From: Flavobacterium degerlachei | GTDB lineage: Bacteria > Bacteroidota > Bacteroidia > Flavobacteriales > Flavobacteriaceae | Assembly (NCBI RefSeq): GCF_900106645.1 | Contig: NZ_FNMV01000013.1 | Span: forward strand, 62,001 to 126,000 | DNA length: 64,000 nt | Direction of reading: 5' to 3' | Shown: piece by piece, positions 33,514-41,914 of the stretch | Layout of the letters: each line of letters opens with the position of its first letter | Numbering within the stretch: the stretch's first letter is position 1 | Program-made: the position numbers and the translations under genes | Notes under the pieces: generated by a model | What the model was told of the DNA's origin: nothing | Databases searched by the model: none | What the model saw: the letters and a program-made list of their open reading frames with translations, nothing else

Positions 33514-34467
33514 ATGAGTTTTTTCAAAAGAATATTTTCGTCAGAAAAGAAAGAGACATTAGACAAAGGTCTCGAAAAATCAAAATCCACTTTCTTTTCG
33601 AAGTTAAGTAAAGCGGTAGCGGGAAAATCTAAAGTAGATGATTCCGTTTTGGATAATTTAGAGGAAATACTTGTTTCCTCAGACGTAGGCGTTAATACTA
33701 CCCTGAAAATAATCACCCGAATAGAAAACCGTGTCGCTTCTGACAAATATCTTGGTATTGAAGAACTAAACCAAATTCTACAAGAAGAAATAGCAGCTTT
33801 GCTTTCTGAAACAAATACTGGTGAAGCCACTGAATTTGTAATTCCAAAAGATAAAAAGCCTTATGTTTTAATGGTTGTTGGCGTTAATGGTGTTGGGAAA
33901 ACAACTACTATTGGAAAACTAGCTTACCAATTCAAAAAACAAGGGTATAAAGTGGTTCTGGGTGCAGGAGATACGTTTCGTGCAGCAGCAATTGACCAAT
34001 TACAAATCTGGGCAGATAGAGTAGGAGTTCCTATTGTAAGACAAAATATGGGAAGTGATCCAGCTTCTGTAGCTTTTGATACCTTGCAATCAGCAGTGGC
34101 TCAAGATGCTGATATTGTAATTATTGATACTGCAGGTCGTTTACATAACAAAGTCAATTTAATGAATGAGTTGACCAAAGTGAAGCGTGTTATGCAAAAA
34201 GTAGTAGCGGATGCTCCTCATGATGTTTTATTAGTTCTTGATGGTTCAACTGGGCAAAACGCTTTTGAGCAAGCCAAGCAGTTTACAGCAGCAACTGAGG
34301 TTACTTCTCTTGCCGTAACCAAATTAGACGGAACTGCCAAAGGTGGTGTTGTCATTGGAATTTCGGATCAATTTAAAATACCAGTAAAGTATATTGGTGT
34401 TGGAGAAGGAATCGAAGACTTACAAGTCTTTAATAAATATGAGTTTGTAGATAGTTTTTTCAAATAA
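33514..34467 (+). CDS. ftsY: Signal recognition particle receptor FtsY
   Basis: A 317-residue SRP GTPase that docks ribosome-SRP complexes at the membrane. G-motifs: GVNGVGKTTTIGKLA (about 122-136), DTFRAAAIDQLQ, IIDTAGR and TKLDGTAKGG. The acidic A domain of E. coli FtsY is reduced to about 40 residues with MSFFKRIFSSEKKETLDKGL, as is common in this phylum. A small membrane-protein gene lies 9 bases downstream. Confidence 0.97.
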   Translation: MSFFKRIFSSEKKETLDKGLEKSKSTFFSKLSKAVAGKSKVDDSVLDNLEEILVSSDVGVNTTLKIITRIENRVASDKYLGIEELNQILQEEIAALLSETNTGEATEFVIPKDKKPYVLMVVGVNGVGKTTTIGKLAYQFKKQGYKVVLGAGDTFRAAAIDQLQIWADRVGVPIVRQNMGSDPASVAFDTLQSAVAQDADIVIIDTAGRLHNKVNLMNELTKVKRVMQKVVADAPHDVLLVLDGSTGQNAFEQAKQFTAATEVTSLAVTKLDGTAKGGVVIGISDQFKIPVKYIGVGEGIEDLQVFNKYEFVDSFFK

Positions 34468-34476
34468 AAAAGTACA

Positions 34477-34653
34477 ATGATTTTCTCTTCAATTAAAAAT
34501 TTAAAGACTATTTATCTTTATTTATTAAGCGTCCTTTGTTTTGTATTGGCAAATCTTATTAGGGACGAAAATATTATTATCTATTATGTATTACTTGTAC
34601 TAGGGTTAGGTTTATTTATCATAGGTATTACTAAAAAGAGAAATACAAAGTAA
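34477..34653 (+). CDS. Small two-span membrane protein after ftsY (58 aa)
   Basis: Starting at ATG 34477, nine bases after ftsY, the frame reads MIFSSIKNLKTIYLYLLSVL, then CFVLANLIRDENIIIYYVLL and VLGLGLFIIGITKKRNTK. This gives two membrane helices (about 11-28 and 34-51) and a basic tail. Tight spacing after ftsY argues for a real co-transcribed gene. No family is recognised. Its position suggests a membrane role, but nothing more can be said. Confidence 0.6.
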   Translation: MIFSSIKNLKTIYLYLLSVLCFVLANLIRDENIIIYYVLLVLGLGLFIIGITKKRNTK

Positions 34654-35015
34654 GTAATTGTTTATTTGTTGTTTTTAAAAATTGGGAAATAAGATTTATA
34701 AAATCTTAGATTTTCATATTTTGGTGACATTTTGTATTTATGAGGGTTGACCAAACAATCTTTTTATAACAAATCATATGTCGTAAACACATGATATTTT
34801 AAACTACGTACGTTCCAAGTGTGTTAAAGTTCAGTGAATTATTCTGAGTGAATTAAGTATCTCTGTAATAAATCTTATATTCACTAATTCGTTTGACGAA
34901 ATTAGGCAAGAATGCGACTTAAGTTTGTTTGAAGTATATAAAAAACATTCTCAATAGGTTTTTGTAATGCTGGATCTAAGCAAGTGATTTTTTAATATAA
35001 AACACAATAAACCAA
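34654..35015. other. Gap upstream of the two-component operon
   Basis: AT-rich with no convincing ORF, terminator or sigma-54-type promoter. I found no copy of the ACTGGGTATTT repeat that lies after the response regulator gene. Confidence 0.4.
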
Positions 35016-36119
35016 ATGTCTTCCCTTATAATATCCCCAGAAGAAGTACTTAAGGAGCGAATCAAAGAATTAAGCTGCTTGTATGATGTTTCATCTGTCA
35101 TTGTGCAACATGCAGATTCTATGGAAGTCAGCTTGAATAATATTTGTATTGTTCTAAAGCGTGCTTGGCGGTTTTCAGATGACGCTTGTGTAGAGTTAAA
35201 ATTAGACGATTTTTATATCGTTACTAATCCTATTCCTGAAAAGTCAATTTTTCAAAAATCAGAAATTCATGTATTTAATAAGTCTTTTGGATATATTAAA
35301 GTGCACTATCCAACTAATAAATTTACCGACAAGCATTTTTTAGACGATGAAGAAAAGTTATTAAAGAAGGTTTGTTCTGATGTTGGTTTTTTATATGAAA
35401 AAGAGCTAAATAAAGGAAAGGAAGAGCAATTGAAACGTAGTGCTGAACGTGTGGATAGGTTATCGATTTTGGGCGAGATAACTGCGGGAATTGCTCATGA
35501 ACTTAACACTCCATTAGGTAATATTTTAGGTTTTGCTGAATTTATTCATGACAAAACAGAAGAAAAACAATCGAAGCAGGATAGTTCTAAAATTATAAAA
35601 GCGGCTATTTATTCTCGCGAAGTCGTGAAGAAATTGATGTTTTTTGCCTGTGAGATGCCGCAAAACATGAGGTTTGTGAAAATTAAACCTATTGTTGTAG
35701 AAGCACTCACTTTGCTGGCTCCTAATTTTAAAAAAGCAGAATTAACCTATAAACTTAATTTTGAAAATGCATCCTTAGAAGCGCAATTAGATGCTATACA
35801 GTTTACGCAGATCTTGTTTAATATTTTAATTAATTCGATTTATGTTTCTCCTAAATTATCGGTGATAAAAGTTTCGATTTATAATGATGAAGCTAATTTT
35901 TTTATCGAAATTTCTGATGAAGGTCCAGGAATAAAAGAAGAATACAAAAATAAAATATTTGAGCCTTTTTTCACCACAAAACCTATTGGTGATGGTTCTG
36001 GATTGGGTTTGAGTGTAGTGCATGGGATTGTCAAAAGTCACAAAGGAGATATCGTCACTTTTGACAATCAGCCCAAAGGAACAGCTTTTCAAATACGATT
36101 ACCCTTAACGATGAATTAA
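35016..36119 (+). CDS. Cytoplasmic sensor histidine kinase
   Basis: A 367-residue protein without membrane segments. The first 130 residues (LKERIKELSCLYDVSSVI) look like a GAF-like or helical input domain, then a short coiled coil. The H-box is GEITAGIAHELNTPLGNILG (His at about 160). The ATPase domain has an N-box around LINSIYVS, DEGPGIKEEYK, FEPFFTTK and GSGLGLSVVHGIV. It would phosphorylate the regulator encoded immediately downstream, with which it overlaps by one base (TAATG). The signal is not known. A cytoplasmic cue such as metabolite or redox state is likely because no transmembrane part exists. Confidence 0.9.
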   Translation: MSSLIISPEEVLKERIKELSCLYDVSSVIVQHADSMEVSLNNICIVLKRAWRFSDDACVELKLDDFYIVTNPIPEKSIFQKSEIHVFNKSFGYIKVHYPTNKFTDKHFLDDEEKLLKKVCSDVGFLYEKELNKGKEEQLKRSAERVDRLSILGEITAGIAHELNTPLGNILGFAEFIHDKTEEKQSKQDSSKIIKAAIYSREVVKKLMFFACEMPQNMRFVKIKPIVVEALTLLAPNFKKAELTYKLNFENASLEAQLDAIQFTQILFNILINSIYVSPKLSVIKVSIYNDEANFFIEISDEGPGIKEEYKNKIFEPFFTTKPIGDGSGLGLSVVHGIVKSHKGDIVTFDNQPKGTAFQIRLPLTMN

Positions 36120-37453
36120 TGAAACTAAAGAAAGAGAATATTCTGATTGTTGATGATAATTACGATATGCTGGAATTGCTGCAACGCAATTTGAAAATAT
36201 TAAATTTTCATACCTATAAAGCTTCTTCGGTTACAGAGGCTATCGATATTTTGAAATATAGTTCAATTGATTTATTGATTACGGATATTCAAATGCCGGG
36301 TATTAATGGAATTGAATTAATTAAATATGTTCAAGAGCATTTCCCAACAATACCAAAACTTGTAATTACTGGATTTCCTTCTGTTGACAACGCAATTGAC
36401 GCAGTAAAGTCAGGTGCTTCAGATTATTTGGCGAAGCCCTTTACAAATGAAGAGTTAAAGAAATCAGTTATAAATTTAATTAGTACTACTGATAATTCAA
36501 AGTTAACGATACAAAATAATGGTGATTTATCTAATGAGAATTCTCTTGAATATGCGGGAATTGTGGGTAAGTCTAAAGAGATTGTACACTTAGTTGATTT
36601 GATCGAACGTGTTAAGAATAATCGTGCAACAATTTTAATTCAAGGGGAAAGTGGTACAGGTAAAGAGCTTGTGGCAAGAGCGATTCATTACAAAGGTGAA
36701 TTTGCAGCTAATCCATTTATAGCTGTCAATTGTGGAGCCATTCCTGAAAACTTACTGGAGTCTGAATTATTTGGATATGTTAAAGGGGCTTTTACGGGAG
36801 CCAACGAAACTAGGAATGGTTTCTTTCAGGCTGCGGCAGGCGGTACTATTTTTTTGGATGAAATAGGAACTGCACCTTTATCTGTTCAAACTAGATTGTT
36901 ACGAGTTTTGCAAGAAAAAGAAGTGAGTATGATAGGCTCACAAAAAACTCAAAAAATCGAATTAAGAATTATTGCTGCAACAAATAGTGATCTTTATGAG
37001 ATGTCGCAGAAAGGGAATTTCAGAGAGGATTTGTACTATAGGTTAAACGTTGTAAATATCGATACTCCTCCTCTTAGGAATCGGAAAAGTGATATAATTC
37101 TATTAGTAAATACTTTTTTAAAGAAATATGGATTTGAGTATAATAAACCTCAAATCACAATTTCTGATAAAGCAATTAAAGTGCTGATGAGGCATTCTTG
37201 GCCTGGAAATGTCAGAGAGCTGGAAAATGTAATTCAGAGAATGATTATAATGAGCGGAGATGTTATAGATATTAATGACATCCCCGAATATTTAAAATAC
37301 CCAATGCCTTTAGAAAAAGACGAATTTAAAACTCTAAAGGAAATTGAAAAAGCATATATCCTAAAAGTGATGTCAGCTGTTGATAATAATAAAACACGAG
37401 CTGCTGAAATTCTTCAAATTGACCGAAAAACTTTGCGTCAAAAAATTCAATAA
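36119..37453 (+). CDS. NtrC-family sigma-54-dependent response regulator
   Basis: A 444-residue regulator with three domains. The receiver (1-120) has ILIVDDN, the phosphoacceptor Asp in LLITDIQMPG (about 54) and the conserved Lys in AKPF. The AAA+ domain (about 145-380) has GESGTGKELVARAIH as Walker A, the sigma-54-contacting loop GAFTGA, and FLDEIGTA as Walker B. The C-terminal Fis-type helix-turn-helix is KTRAAEILQIDRKTLRQKI. It activates promoters bound by RpoN. A tandem repeat and a -24/-12 promoter directly downstream make the four-Cys protein and glutamate dehydrogenase genes its probable targets. Confidence 0.95.
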   Translation: MKLKKENILIVDDNYDMLELLQRNLKILNFHTYKASSVTEAIDILKYSSIDLLITDIQMPGINGIELIKYVQEHFPTIPKLVITGFPSVDNAIDAVKSGASDYLAKPFTNEELKKSVINLISTTDNSKLTIQNNGDLSNENSLEYAGIVGKSKEIVHLVDLIERVKNNRATILIQGESGTGKELVARAIHYKGEFAANPFIAVNCGAIPENLLESELFGYVKGAFTGANETRNGFFQAAAGGTIFLDEIGTAPLSVQTRLLRVLQEKEVSMIGSQKTQKIELRIIAATNSDLYEMSQKGNFREDLYYRLNVVNIDTPPLRNRKSDIILLVNTFLKKYGFEYNKPQITISDKAIKVLMRHSWPGNVRELENVIQRMIIMSGDVIDINDIPEYLKYPMPLEKDEFKTLKEIEKAYILKVMSAVDNNKTRAAEILQIDRKTLRQKIQ

Positions 37454-37464
37454 CCCTTCTTTTT

Positions 37465-37501
37465 TTACTGGGTATTTATTCCCTTACTGGGTATTTTTTC
37501 C
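37465..37501 (+). promoter_or_regulatory. Candidate enhancer: two 19-base direct repeats
   Basis: TTACTGGGTATTTATTCCC (37465-37483) is followed directly by TTACTGGGTATTTTTTCC (37484-37501). The centre of the pair lies about 110 bases before the -24 element, a typical distance for an NtrC-type activator site. Each repeat is a partial dyad (GGG...CCC). No other copy was noticed in the window. Confidence 0.55.
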
Positions 37502-37590
37502 TCACTACATTTAATTATTTTTTAAATGGATTTTTTGTATTGTTTTGTTTTACAGTGTGTTAGTTTTTAGCTTATCTCTAAAAAGTCTAA

Positions 37591-37606
37591 TGGCATGCAG
37601 TTTGTC
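37591..37606 (+). promoter_or_regulatory. Sigma-54 (-24/-12) promoter
   Basis: TGGCATGCAGTTTGTC fits the consensus TGGCAYRnnnnTTGCW at all of the -24 half and at TTG of the -12 half, with T in place of C after TTG. The start codon of the four-Cys protein is 55 bases downstream. The gene directly upstream encodes a sigma-54 activator with GAFTGA. Confidence 0.7.
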
Positions 37607-37661
37607 TAATGTGTGTTAATTAATATTTTTTTTAAATTAAACACTATTAAAATTACATGAG

Positions 37662-37883
37662 ATGAACATAGTAAACAAACAAACAAATAATTCTAATCTT
37701 GGTGGAATTAAGATTAATTCTATTGCCTTAGAAACAAAAGTCAAGTCTGATTTTTCGTTGATCGAAATCGATTCTCTAATTTTAATGGATGCTGTCCATG
37801 ATGGGTTATGTTTGAATTGTGATTTTAAAAATCAGTGCTTCTGGCAAAAAAACAACAAAGTATTTTGTGAACATTATCAATAA
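37662..37883 (+). CDS. Four-cysteine mini-protein, unknown function
   Basis: A 73-residue protein with a polar N-terminus and a C-terminal cysteine cluster: Cys50-x2-Cys53-x5-Cys59-x9-Cys69, with His71 next to it (CLNCDFKNQCFWQKNNKVFC). Spacing fits a small zinc- or iron-sulfur-binding knuckle. It is the first gene after the sigma-54 promoter and is followed 5 bases later by the glutamate dehydrogenase gene. It could be a redox or metal sensor, or a modulator of the dehydrogenase or of the kinase. I do not recognise a named family. Confidence 0.65.
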   Translation: MNIVNKQTNNSNLGGIKINSIALETKVKSDFSLIEIDSLILMDAVHDGLCLNCDFKNQCFWQKNNKVFCEHYQ

Positions 37884-37888
37884 AAAGT

Positions 37889-39169
37889 ATGATAGCTATA
37901 AAAGATTCAACGAAAAAAAGTATGTATGAAAATGTCATGCAACAATTTAATAAAACTGCTGATGCAATAAATTTAAATCCTAACATCAGGAAGATTTTAT
38001 CAATAACAAACAATGAGATTATTCTTCATTTTCCTGTAAAAATGGATAATGGTGAAGTAAAGATTTTTACCGGTTATCGTGTTCAGCATAATAATGCATT
38101 AGGTCCGTACAAAGGGGGGCTACGTTACCATCCTACGGTAGATGTTGAGGATGCTAAGGCTTTAGCTATGTGGATGACTTGGAAAACTTCGCTGGCAGGT
38201 TTGCCTTACGGAGGAGCTAAAGGAGGAATTCAAATTGATCCAAGAGATTATTCAATAGGAGAGTTGGAGCGATTAACGAGGCGTTTTACTTATGCGTTGG
38301 GGGATAATATTGGTCCAGATTATGACATTCCTGCTCCGGATGTAAATACTAATGAACAAACAATGGCTTGGATTTCGGATACCTATATGTTGACGAAAGC
38401 ACCTTCTGAGCGTTCCAATAGCCTAAATGTAGTTACAGGAAAACCTATAGGGTCCGGTGGATTACAAGGAAGAGACAGAGCAACAGGCTTTGGGGTATTT
38501 TTGACTATAAAGTTGTTGCATCAAAGCAGAAAAGAAAGTCTTAAAGGAAAGAAGTTTATTGTACAAGGCTACGGTAATGTAGGGTACTGGACTTCACATT
38601 TTTTAATTAAGGAAGGGGCAATATTAATAGCTGTTCAAGATGCACATGCAACCGTATATAATGAGAACGGTATAGCAGTTGAAGATTTATTTGAGCATTG
38701 TAAGCCTAGGAAGGGTTCTATAAGTGGATTTGAGGGAGCTGTAGAAATAGATCCAGAAAGCTTTTTTGGGTTAGAATGTGATATTCTTGTTCCAGCAGCA
38801 TTGGGGAATCAAATTACTGAAGAGAATGCTTTTATGGTGAAAGCAAAAATAATTGCAGAGGGAGCTAATGGTCCTATTGATGTTGAAGGTGAAAAAATAC
38901 TTCTTGAAAACGGGATCACTATTATTCCTGATATTCTGTGTAACTCAGGAGGTGTGATAGGGAGTTATTTTGAATGGCTACAAAACAGAAATGGTGAATT
39001 ATGGGAGCTCGAAGAAGTGATGTATAAGTTAGAAAAGAAACTTTCCGATGTCTTTAAGAAAGTAGAAGGAGTTGTTCTTGAAGGTAAAATTGACTGGAGA
39101 ACCGCAGCTTATATTTTAGCTATAACTAGGATTGAAATGGCCTATGTGCAACGTGGAGTTTTTCCATAG
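37889..39169 (+). CDS. Glutamate dehydrogenase (Glu/Leu/Phe/Val dehydrogenase family)
   Basis: A 426-residue enzyme interconverting glutamate with 2-oxoglutarate and ammonium. Substrate-binding GPYKGGLRYHP (about 73-83), the catalytic Lys region PYGGAKGGI and PAPDVNTNEQTMAW are all present. The coenzyme domain has VQGYGNVGYWTSHFL (GxGxxG). Size matches hexameric bacterial GDH (gdhA/rocG type), but coenzyme preference cannot be read with certainty. Placement behind a sigma-54 promoter suggests nitrogen- or stress-dependent control. An ATG at codon 12 is an alternative start. Confidence 0.93.
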   Translation: MIAIKDSTKKSMYENVMQQFNKTADAINLNPNIRKILSITNNEIILHFPVKMDNGEVKIFTGYRVQHNNALGPYKGGLRYHPTVDVEDAKALAMWMTWKTSLAGLPYGGAKGGIQIDPRDYSIGELERLTRRFTYALGDNIGPDYDIPAPDVNTNEQTMAWISDTYMLTKAPSERSNSLNVVTGKPIGSGGLQGRDRATGFGVFLTIKLLHQSRKESLKGKKFIVQGYGNVGYWTSHFLIKEGAILIAVQDAHATVYNENGIAVEDLFEHCKPRKGSISGFEGAVEIDPESFFGLECDILVPAALGNQITEENAFMVKAKIIAEGANGPIDVEGEKILLENGITIIPDILCNSGGVIGSYFEWLQNRNGELWELEEVMYKLEKKLSDVFKKVEGVVLEGKIDWRTAAYILAITRIEMAYVQRGVFP

Positions 39170-39193
39170 TTAATCTTTTTAATATGATTTTTA

Positions 39194-39232
39194 AAGGTCC
39201 TTATAGCAGTTTTTGGCTGCTATAGAGGCCTT
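39194..39232 (+). terminator. Hairpin after glutamate dehydrogenase
   Basis: TATAGCAG/CTGCTATA stem with loop TTTTTGG, flanked by an outer AAGGTCC/GGCCTT pairing, 25 bases past the stop codon. The T-run is weak, so some transcription may continue into the Rnk-like gene. Confidence 0.5.
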
Positions 39233-39256
39233 ATTATTAACCATTTTTTTATAATT

Positions 39257-39673
39257 ATGAAATACGGTAATCTTATACTATGTAAAGACGAATACAATTC
39301 GTTGATGAGAGCTATTTCCATTTCAACTAACAATGGAGATAAAACATATAAATCGTCATTGGATAAATTAAGAGTTGAATTAAAGTCGGCAAGAATGGTA
39401 GATCATGATGATGTGCCTAAAGATGTCATTCGCTTTAATTCGTTTGTTACGATATATACTTCTTTTAATGTTGAGCGATGTTATCAAATAGTAGTTCCAG
39501 AGAAAAGTAACATACAGCAGAATAGAATTTCAATTTTATCACCTATGGGCTTGGCTCTTTTAGGTTATGCGAATGGGGATAGTATAATGTGGCAATTTCC
39601 CTCAGGTGTCAATGAGATTAAGATAATAGGTGTAGCTCAACAGGAAATCCATTTAAAAAAAGTAACAATATGA
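39257..39673 (+). CDS. Rnk/GreA C-terminal-domain protein
   Basis: A 138-residue protein with a helical N-terminal half and a C-terminal FKBP-like domain of the GreA/GreB/Rnk type: ISILSPMGLALLGYANGDSI (about 96-115) is the conserved SPxGxALLGxxxGD block. It lacks the long coiled coil of true GreA, so it more closely resembles Rnk, which contacts RNA polymerase without anti-backtracking activity. It overlaps the next gene by 4 bases (ATGA). It may belong to the same regulon as glutamate dehydrogenase. Confidence 0.75.
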   Translation: MKYGNLILCKDEYNSLMRAISISTNNGDKTYKSSLDKLRVELKSARMVDHDDVPKDVIRFNSFVTIYTSFNVERCYQIVVPEKSNIQQNRISILSPMGLALLGYANGDSIMWQFPSGVNEIKIIGVAQQEIHLKKVTI

Positions 39674-40089
39674 AAGATTTGATATACCAGCATGAAACGA
39701 TAGACGATTTGCAAATGAGGTTTATGGATAAAGATATTGAACTGTGGAAAGAAGATGTTTCTATTATTAGGATAGAAATTCTTTTTTTTAAGCGAATGTT
39801 GAATTCGTCAATATTTAAAACCGTGAATTTCAATCAGCAAAATAAGAACGATTTAATCAATGACCTGACGAGCGTTAGAGCAATAAACGAATCCTATAGC
39901 GATCTATTATTAGATTTTGTGAATAAGTTAGATATGATAAAGGAATGTGATGATGTTCAGTGCGAAACATTTTACCTGAATAATCACGCAAAATTTAGAA
40001 AAGATATTGAGAGCCATTTTTCGGCTTATCGATTTTATAAGATGAATATTATTTTGTTTTTTGATAACTGTCTCGAAGATAAAATATAA
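39670..40089 (+). CDS. Helical protein of unknown function, W-K-x-D family
   Basis: A 139-residue helical protein with no cleavable signal. Around residues 23-42 it has DIELWKEDVSIIRIEILFFK, and near the end NHAKFRKDIESHFSAYRFYK. Both blocks align by eye with those of the 17981-18424 protein, suggesting a shared family of small helical proteins. Its start overlaps the stop of the Rnk-like gene by 4 bases (ATGA), implying translational coupling. The role is unknown, and an association with stress or redox enzymes is a guess from context. Confidence 0.6.
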   Translation: MKDLIYQHETIDDLQMRFMDKDIELWKEDVSIIRIEILFFKRMLNSSIFKTVNFNQQNKNDLINDLTSVRAINESYSDLLLDFVNKLDMIKECDDVQCETFYLNNHAKFRKDIESHFSAYRFYKMNIILFFDNCLEDKI

Positions 40090-40145
40090 AATAGGTTTTG
40101 TAGCTGTTGTTTTATTTCTACTCATTAAAAATTAGTGTTGAATAA

Positions 40146-41219
40146 TTACTGGTATAACGCAGTGATTTTTTGCCATAATACATTGTCAAAATCGGATAAA
40201 GCCAAGTTGACATTATCAGCTGCATCGCCCATTCTGATGACGACCATATTTTTAGAAGGGATAACGTAAATTTTTTGATCATTTTTTCCAAGTGCCATGA
40301 ACATATCATTTGGTGCTGATGGAATTATACTTCCAGAAAATTGCAATTGGGATTGCGGTAAATGAAAACTATTTTTTCCGTTCAACCACCACAAATAACC
40401 ATAGCTTAAATTTATGTTTTGTGAACTATTTGTAGCGGCGTTGAAGTAATTTTCGTTTAAGATTGTGCTGTTTTCCCATTTCCCTTTATTGGCCATTAAT
40501 AACCCAAAACGTGCCATACTTCTTGTAGTGCTAGCATATACCGAATTGTTTCCTGATTGAAACCAAGTGCCATCCATCCCGATTTTATCTCTTAGTCTCG
40601 AGTTGAAATAGTTGGTCCAACTTTGATTTGAAGCGTTAGCAACTACATCTTGCAGTTTTACATATACGTTATGGTACGCCCAGCGGCTTCCAGCATCGGC
40701 TTTATAGGTTAGACTAGCTGGATCTACAGCGTCTACATTATCTATATCTTCTAGACCAGAAGTCATTGTAAGTAGATGTTTATTAGTAATCAAATTTTCT
40801 TTGGCTAACGATAAACTAGTCCATGATGTACCAATGTAATCAGATACTTTGTTATTGATATTTAAAATACCTTCCTGTTCTGCAATACCGGTAAGAGTTG
40901 AAGTTAATGTTTTTCCGGCGCTTGCCCAATACCAATTAGCGGTTGCTGAATGTCCTTTGAAATAATTTTCCAGTACAATTCGGCCATTGACTAAGATGAT
41001 AAAAGACTTGGAGTTTTTGAGTGTTAAATAATCTAAGAGTGGTTGTACGGCATCTTGTTTCCAACCCAAACTTGTTATTGATTTTGTTTCCCAAGTTGTT
41101 CCTGTTAATGGTGGGAAATAGGTTGTTTCTGTAGGAGTTTGTGTTGTTTTCGATGAATCAGGACTGCAACTAATACATAAAATAAGGATGAGTACACTAT
41201 AAATTGTTTTGGTTGTCAT
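40146..41219 (-). CDS. Serine hydrolase, class C beta-lactamase fold, lipoprotein
   Basis: 357 residues from the ATG at 41219, with a lipoprotein signal TIYSVLILILCISC. An ATG nine codons upstream is less likely because the signal peptide begins at TTKTIYS. The catalytic Ser is in WYWASAGKTLTSTL (SxxK), and the second motif region is RWAYHNVYVKLQD (YxN). It is a penicillin-binding-protein-like or esterase-like hydrolase at the membrane surface, not necessarily a beta-lactamase. It is a single gene on the minus strand with no partner. Confidence 0.85.
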   Translation of the reverse strand: MTTKTIYSVLILILCISCSPDSSKTTQTPTETTYFPPLTGTTWETKSITSLGWKQDAVQPLLDYLTLKNSKSFIILVNGRIVLENYFKGHSATANWYWASAGKTLTSTLTGIAEQEGILNINNKVSDYIGTSWTSLSLAKENLITNKHLLTMTSGLEDIDNVDAVDPASLTYKADAGSRWAYHNVYVKLQDVVANASNQSWTNYFNSRLRDKIGMDGTWFQSGNNSVYASTTRSMARFGLLMANKGKWENSTILNENYFNAATNSSQNINLSYGYLWWLNGKNSFHLPQSQLQFSGSIIPSAPNDMFMALGKNDQKIYVIPSKNMVVIRMGDAADNVNLALSDFDNVLWQKITALYQ

Positions 41220-41351
41220 AGCAGGATGTATTTTATATAGAATCAAAAATAGTTAAAATAGTCTAATGTGTTTTGCTATTTTTCTTTTGTTTGAATTTTT
41301 TAAAGTTAACTTTGTAGAGTTGAAAAAAATGTAATTGTATCCCCAAAATCC

Positions 41352-41454
41352 ATAGCCCTGATGGAAGCGGCATCTCCCGATTTAGAAAAACAAGGCTTTT
41401 TTTAGCCTTAGTTTTTATTATCGGGAATATAGCGGACAGCAGGAAATAGCTCCT
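41352..41454 (+). ncRNA. Repeated Flavobacterium structured RNA-like element (Flavo-1-type?), copy B
   Basis: Head TAGCCCTGATGGAAGCGG and tail ATAGCGGACAGCAGGAAATAGCTCC enclose a long hairpin: CCCGAT/ATCGGG outer pairing, AAAAAC/GTTTTT, and inner AGGCT/AGCCT. It lies 16 bases before a lipoprotein gene on the same strand, so it could be part of its leader. Shares ends with the copies at 7096-7242 and 25931-26003. Confidence 0.6.
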
Positions 41455-41470
41455 AAAAAAAATAAATTAT

Positions 41471-41914
41471 ATGAAAAACACTTTTAAAATTTTGTTGCTT
41501 TCTCTGTTTTTTGTTGGTTGTCAGCAAAAGGTTCAACCGGCTGATATTGCCAAGATAAATGGATATTGGGAGATAGAAAAAGTTGTTTTTGACGAGGGAA
41601 AAGACAAGGATTATAAAATGAATGAGAGTTTTGACTATTTTGAAATAGGTAAGGAGAATAAAGGAATTAGGAAGAAAGTGATGCCGCAATTAGACGGTAG
41701 TTTTTTGACTAATGATTCGTACGAAAATGTAACAGTTCGGTTTGAGGATGATAAAGCATTCTTGGATTATTCGACTCCTTATGCTAAATGGAGCGAAGAG
41801 CTAATCACAATATCAGATAAGGAGTTAGTGTTAAAAAACACGGAGAAAAATGAATATCATTACAAAAAAACAGGACCAATAAACTTGACAGGAGATGGCG
41901 AAAAGATTAAATAA
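41471..41914 (+). CDS. Lipoprotein of unknown function
   Basis: A 147-residue protein with lipoprotein signal MKNTFKILLLSLFFVGC (Cys17). The mature part is beta-rich (INGYWEIEKVVFDEG, LDYSTPYAKWSEELITI), reminiscent of lipocalin-like small lipoproteins. I do not recognise a family. Its end overlaps the start of the DUF721 gene by 20 bases, so the two are co-transcribed. The RNA-like element directly upstream may act in its leader. Confidence 0.75.
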   Translation: MKNTFKILLLSLFFVGCQQKVQPADIAKINGYWEIEKVVFDEGKDKDYKMNESFDYFEIGKENKGIRKKVMPQLDGSFLTNDSYENVTVRFEDDKAFLDYSTPYAKWSEELITISDKELVLKNTEKNEYHYKKTGPINLTGDGEKIK

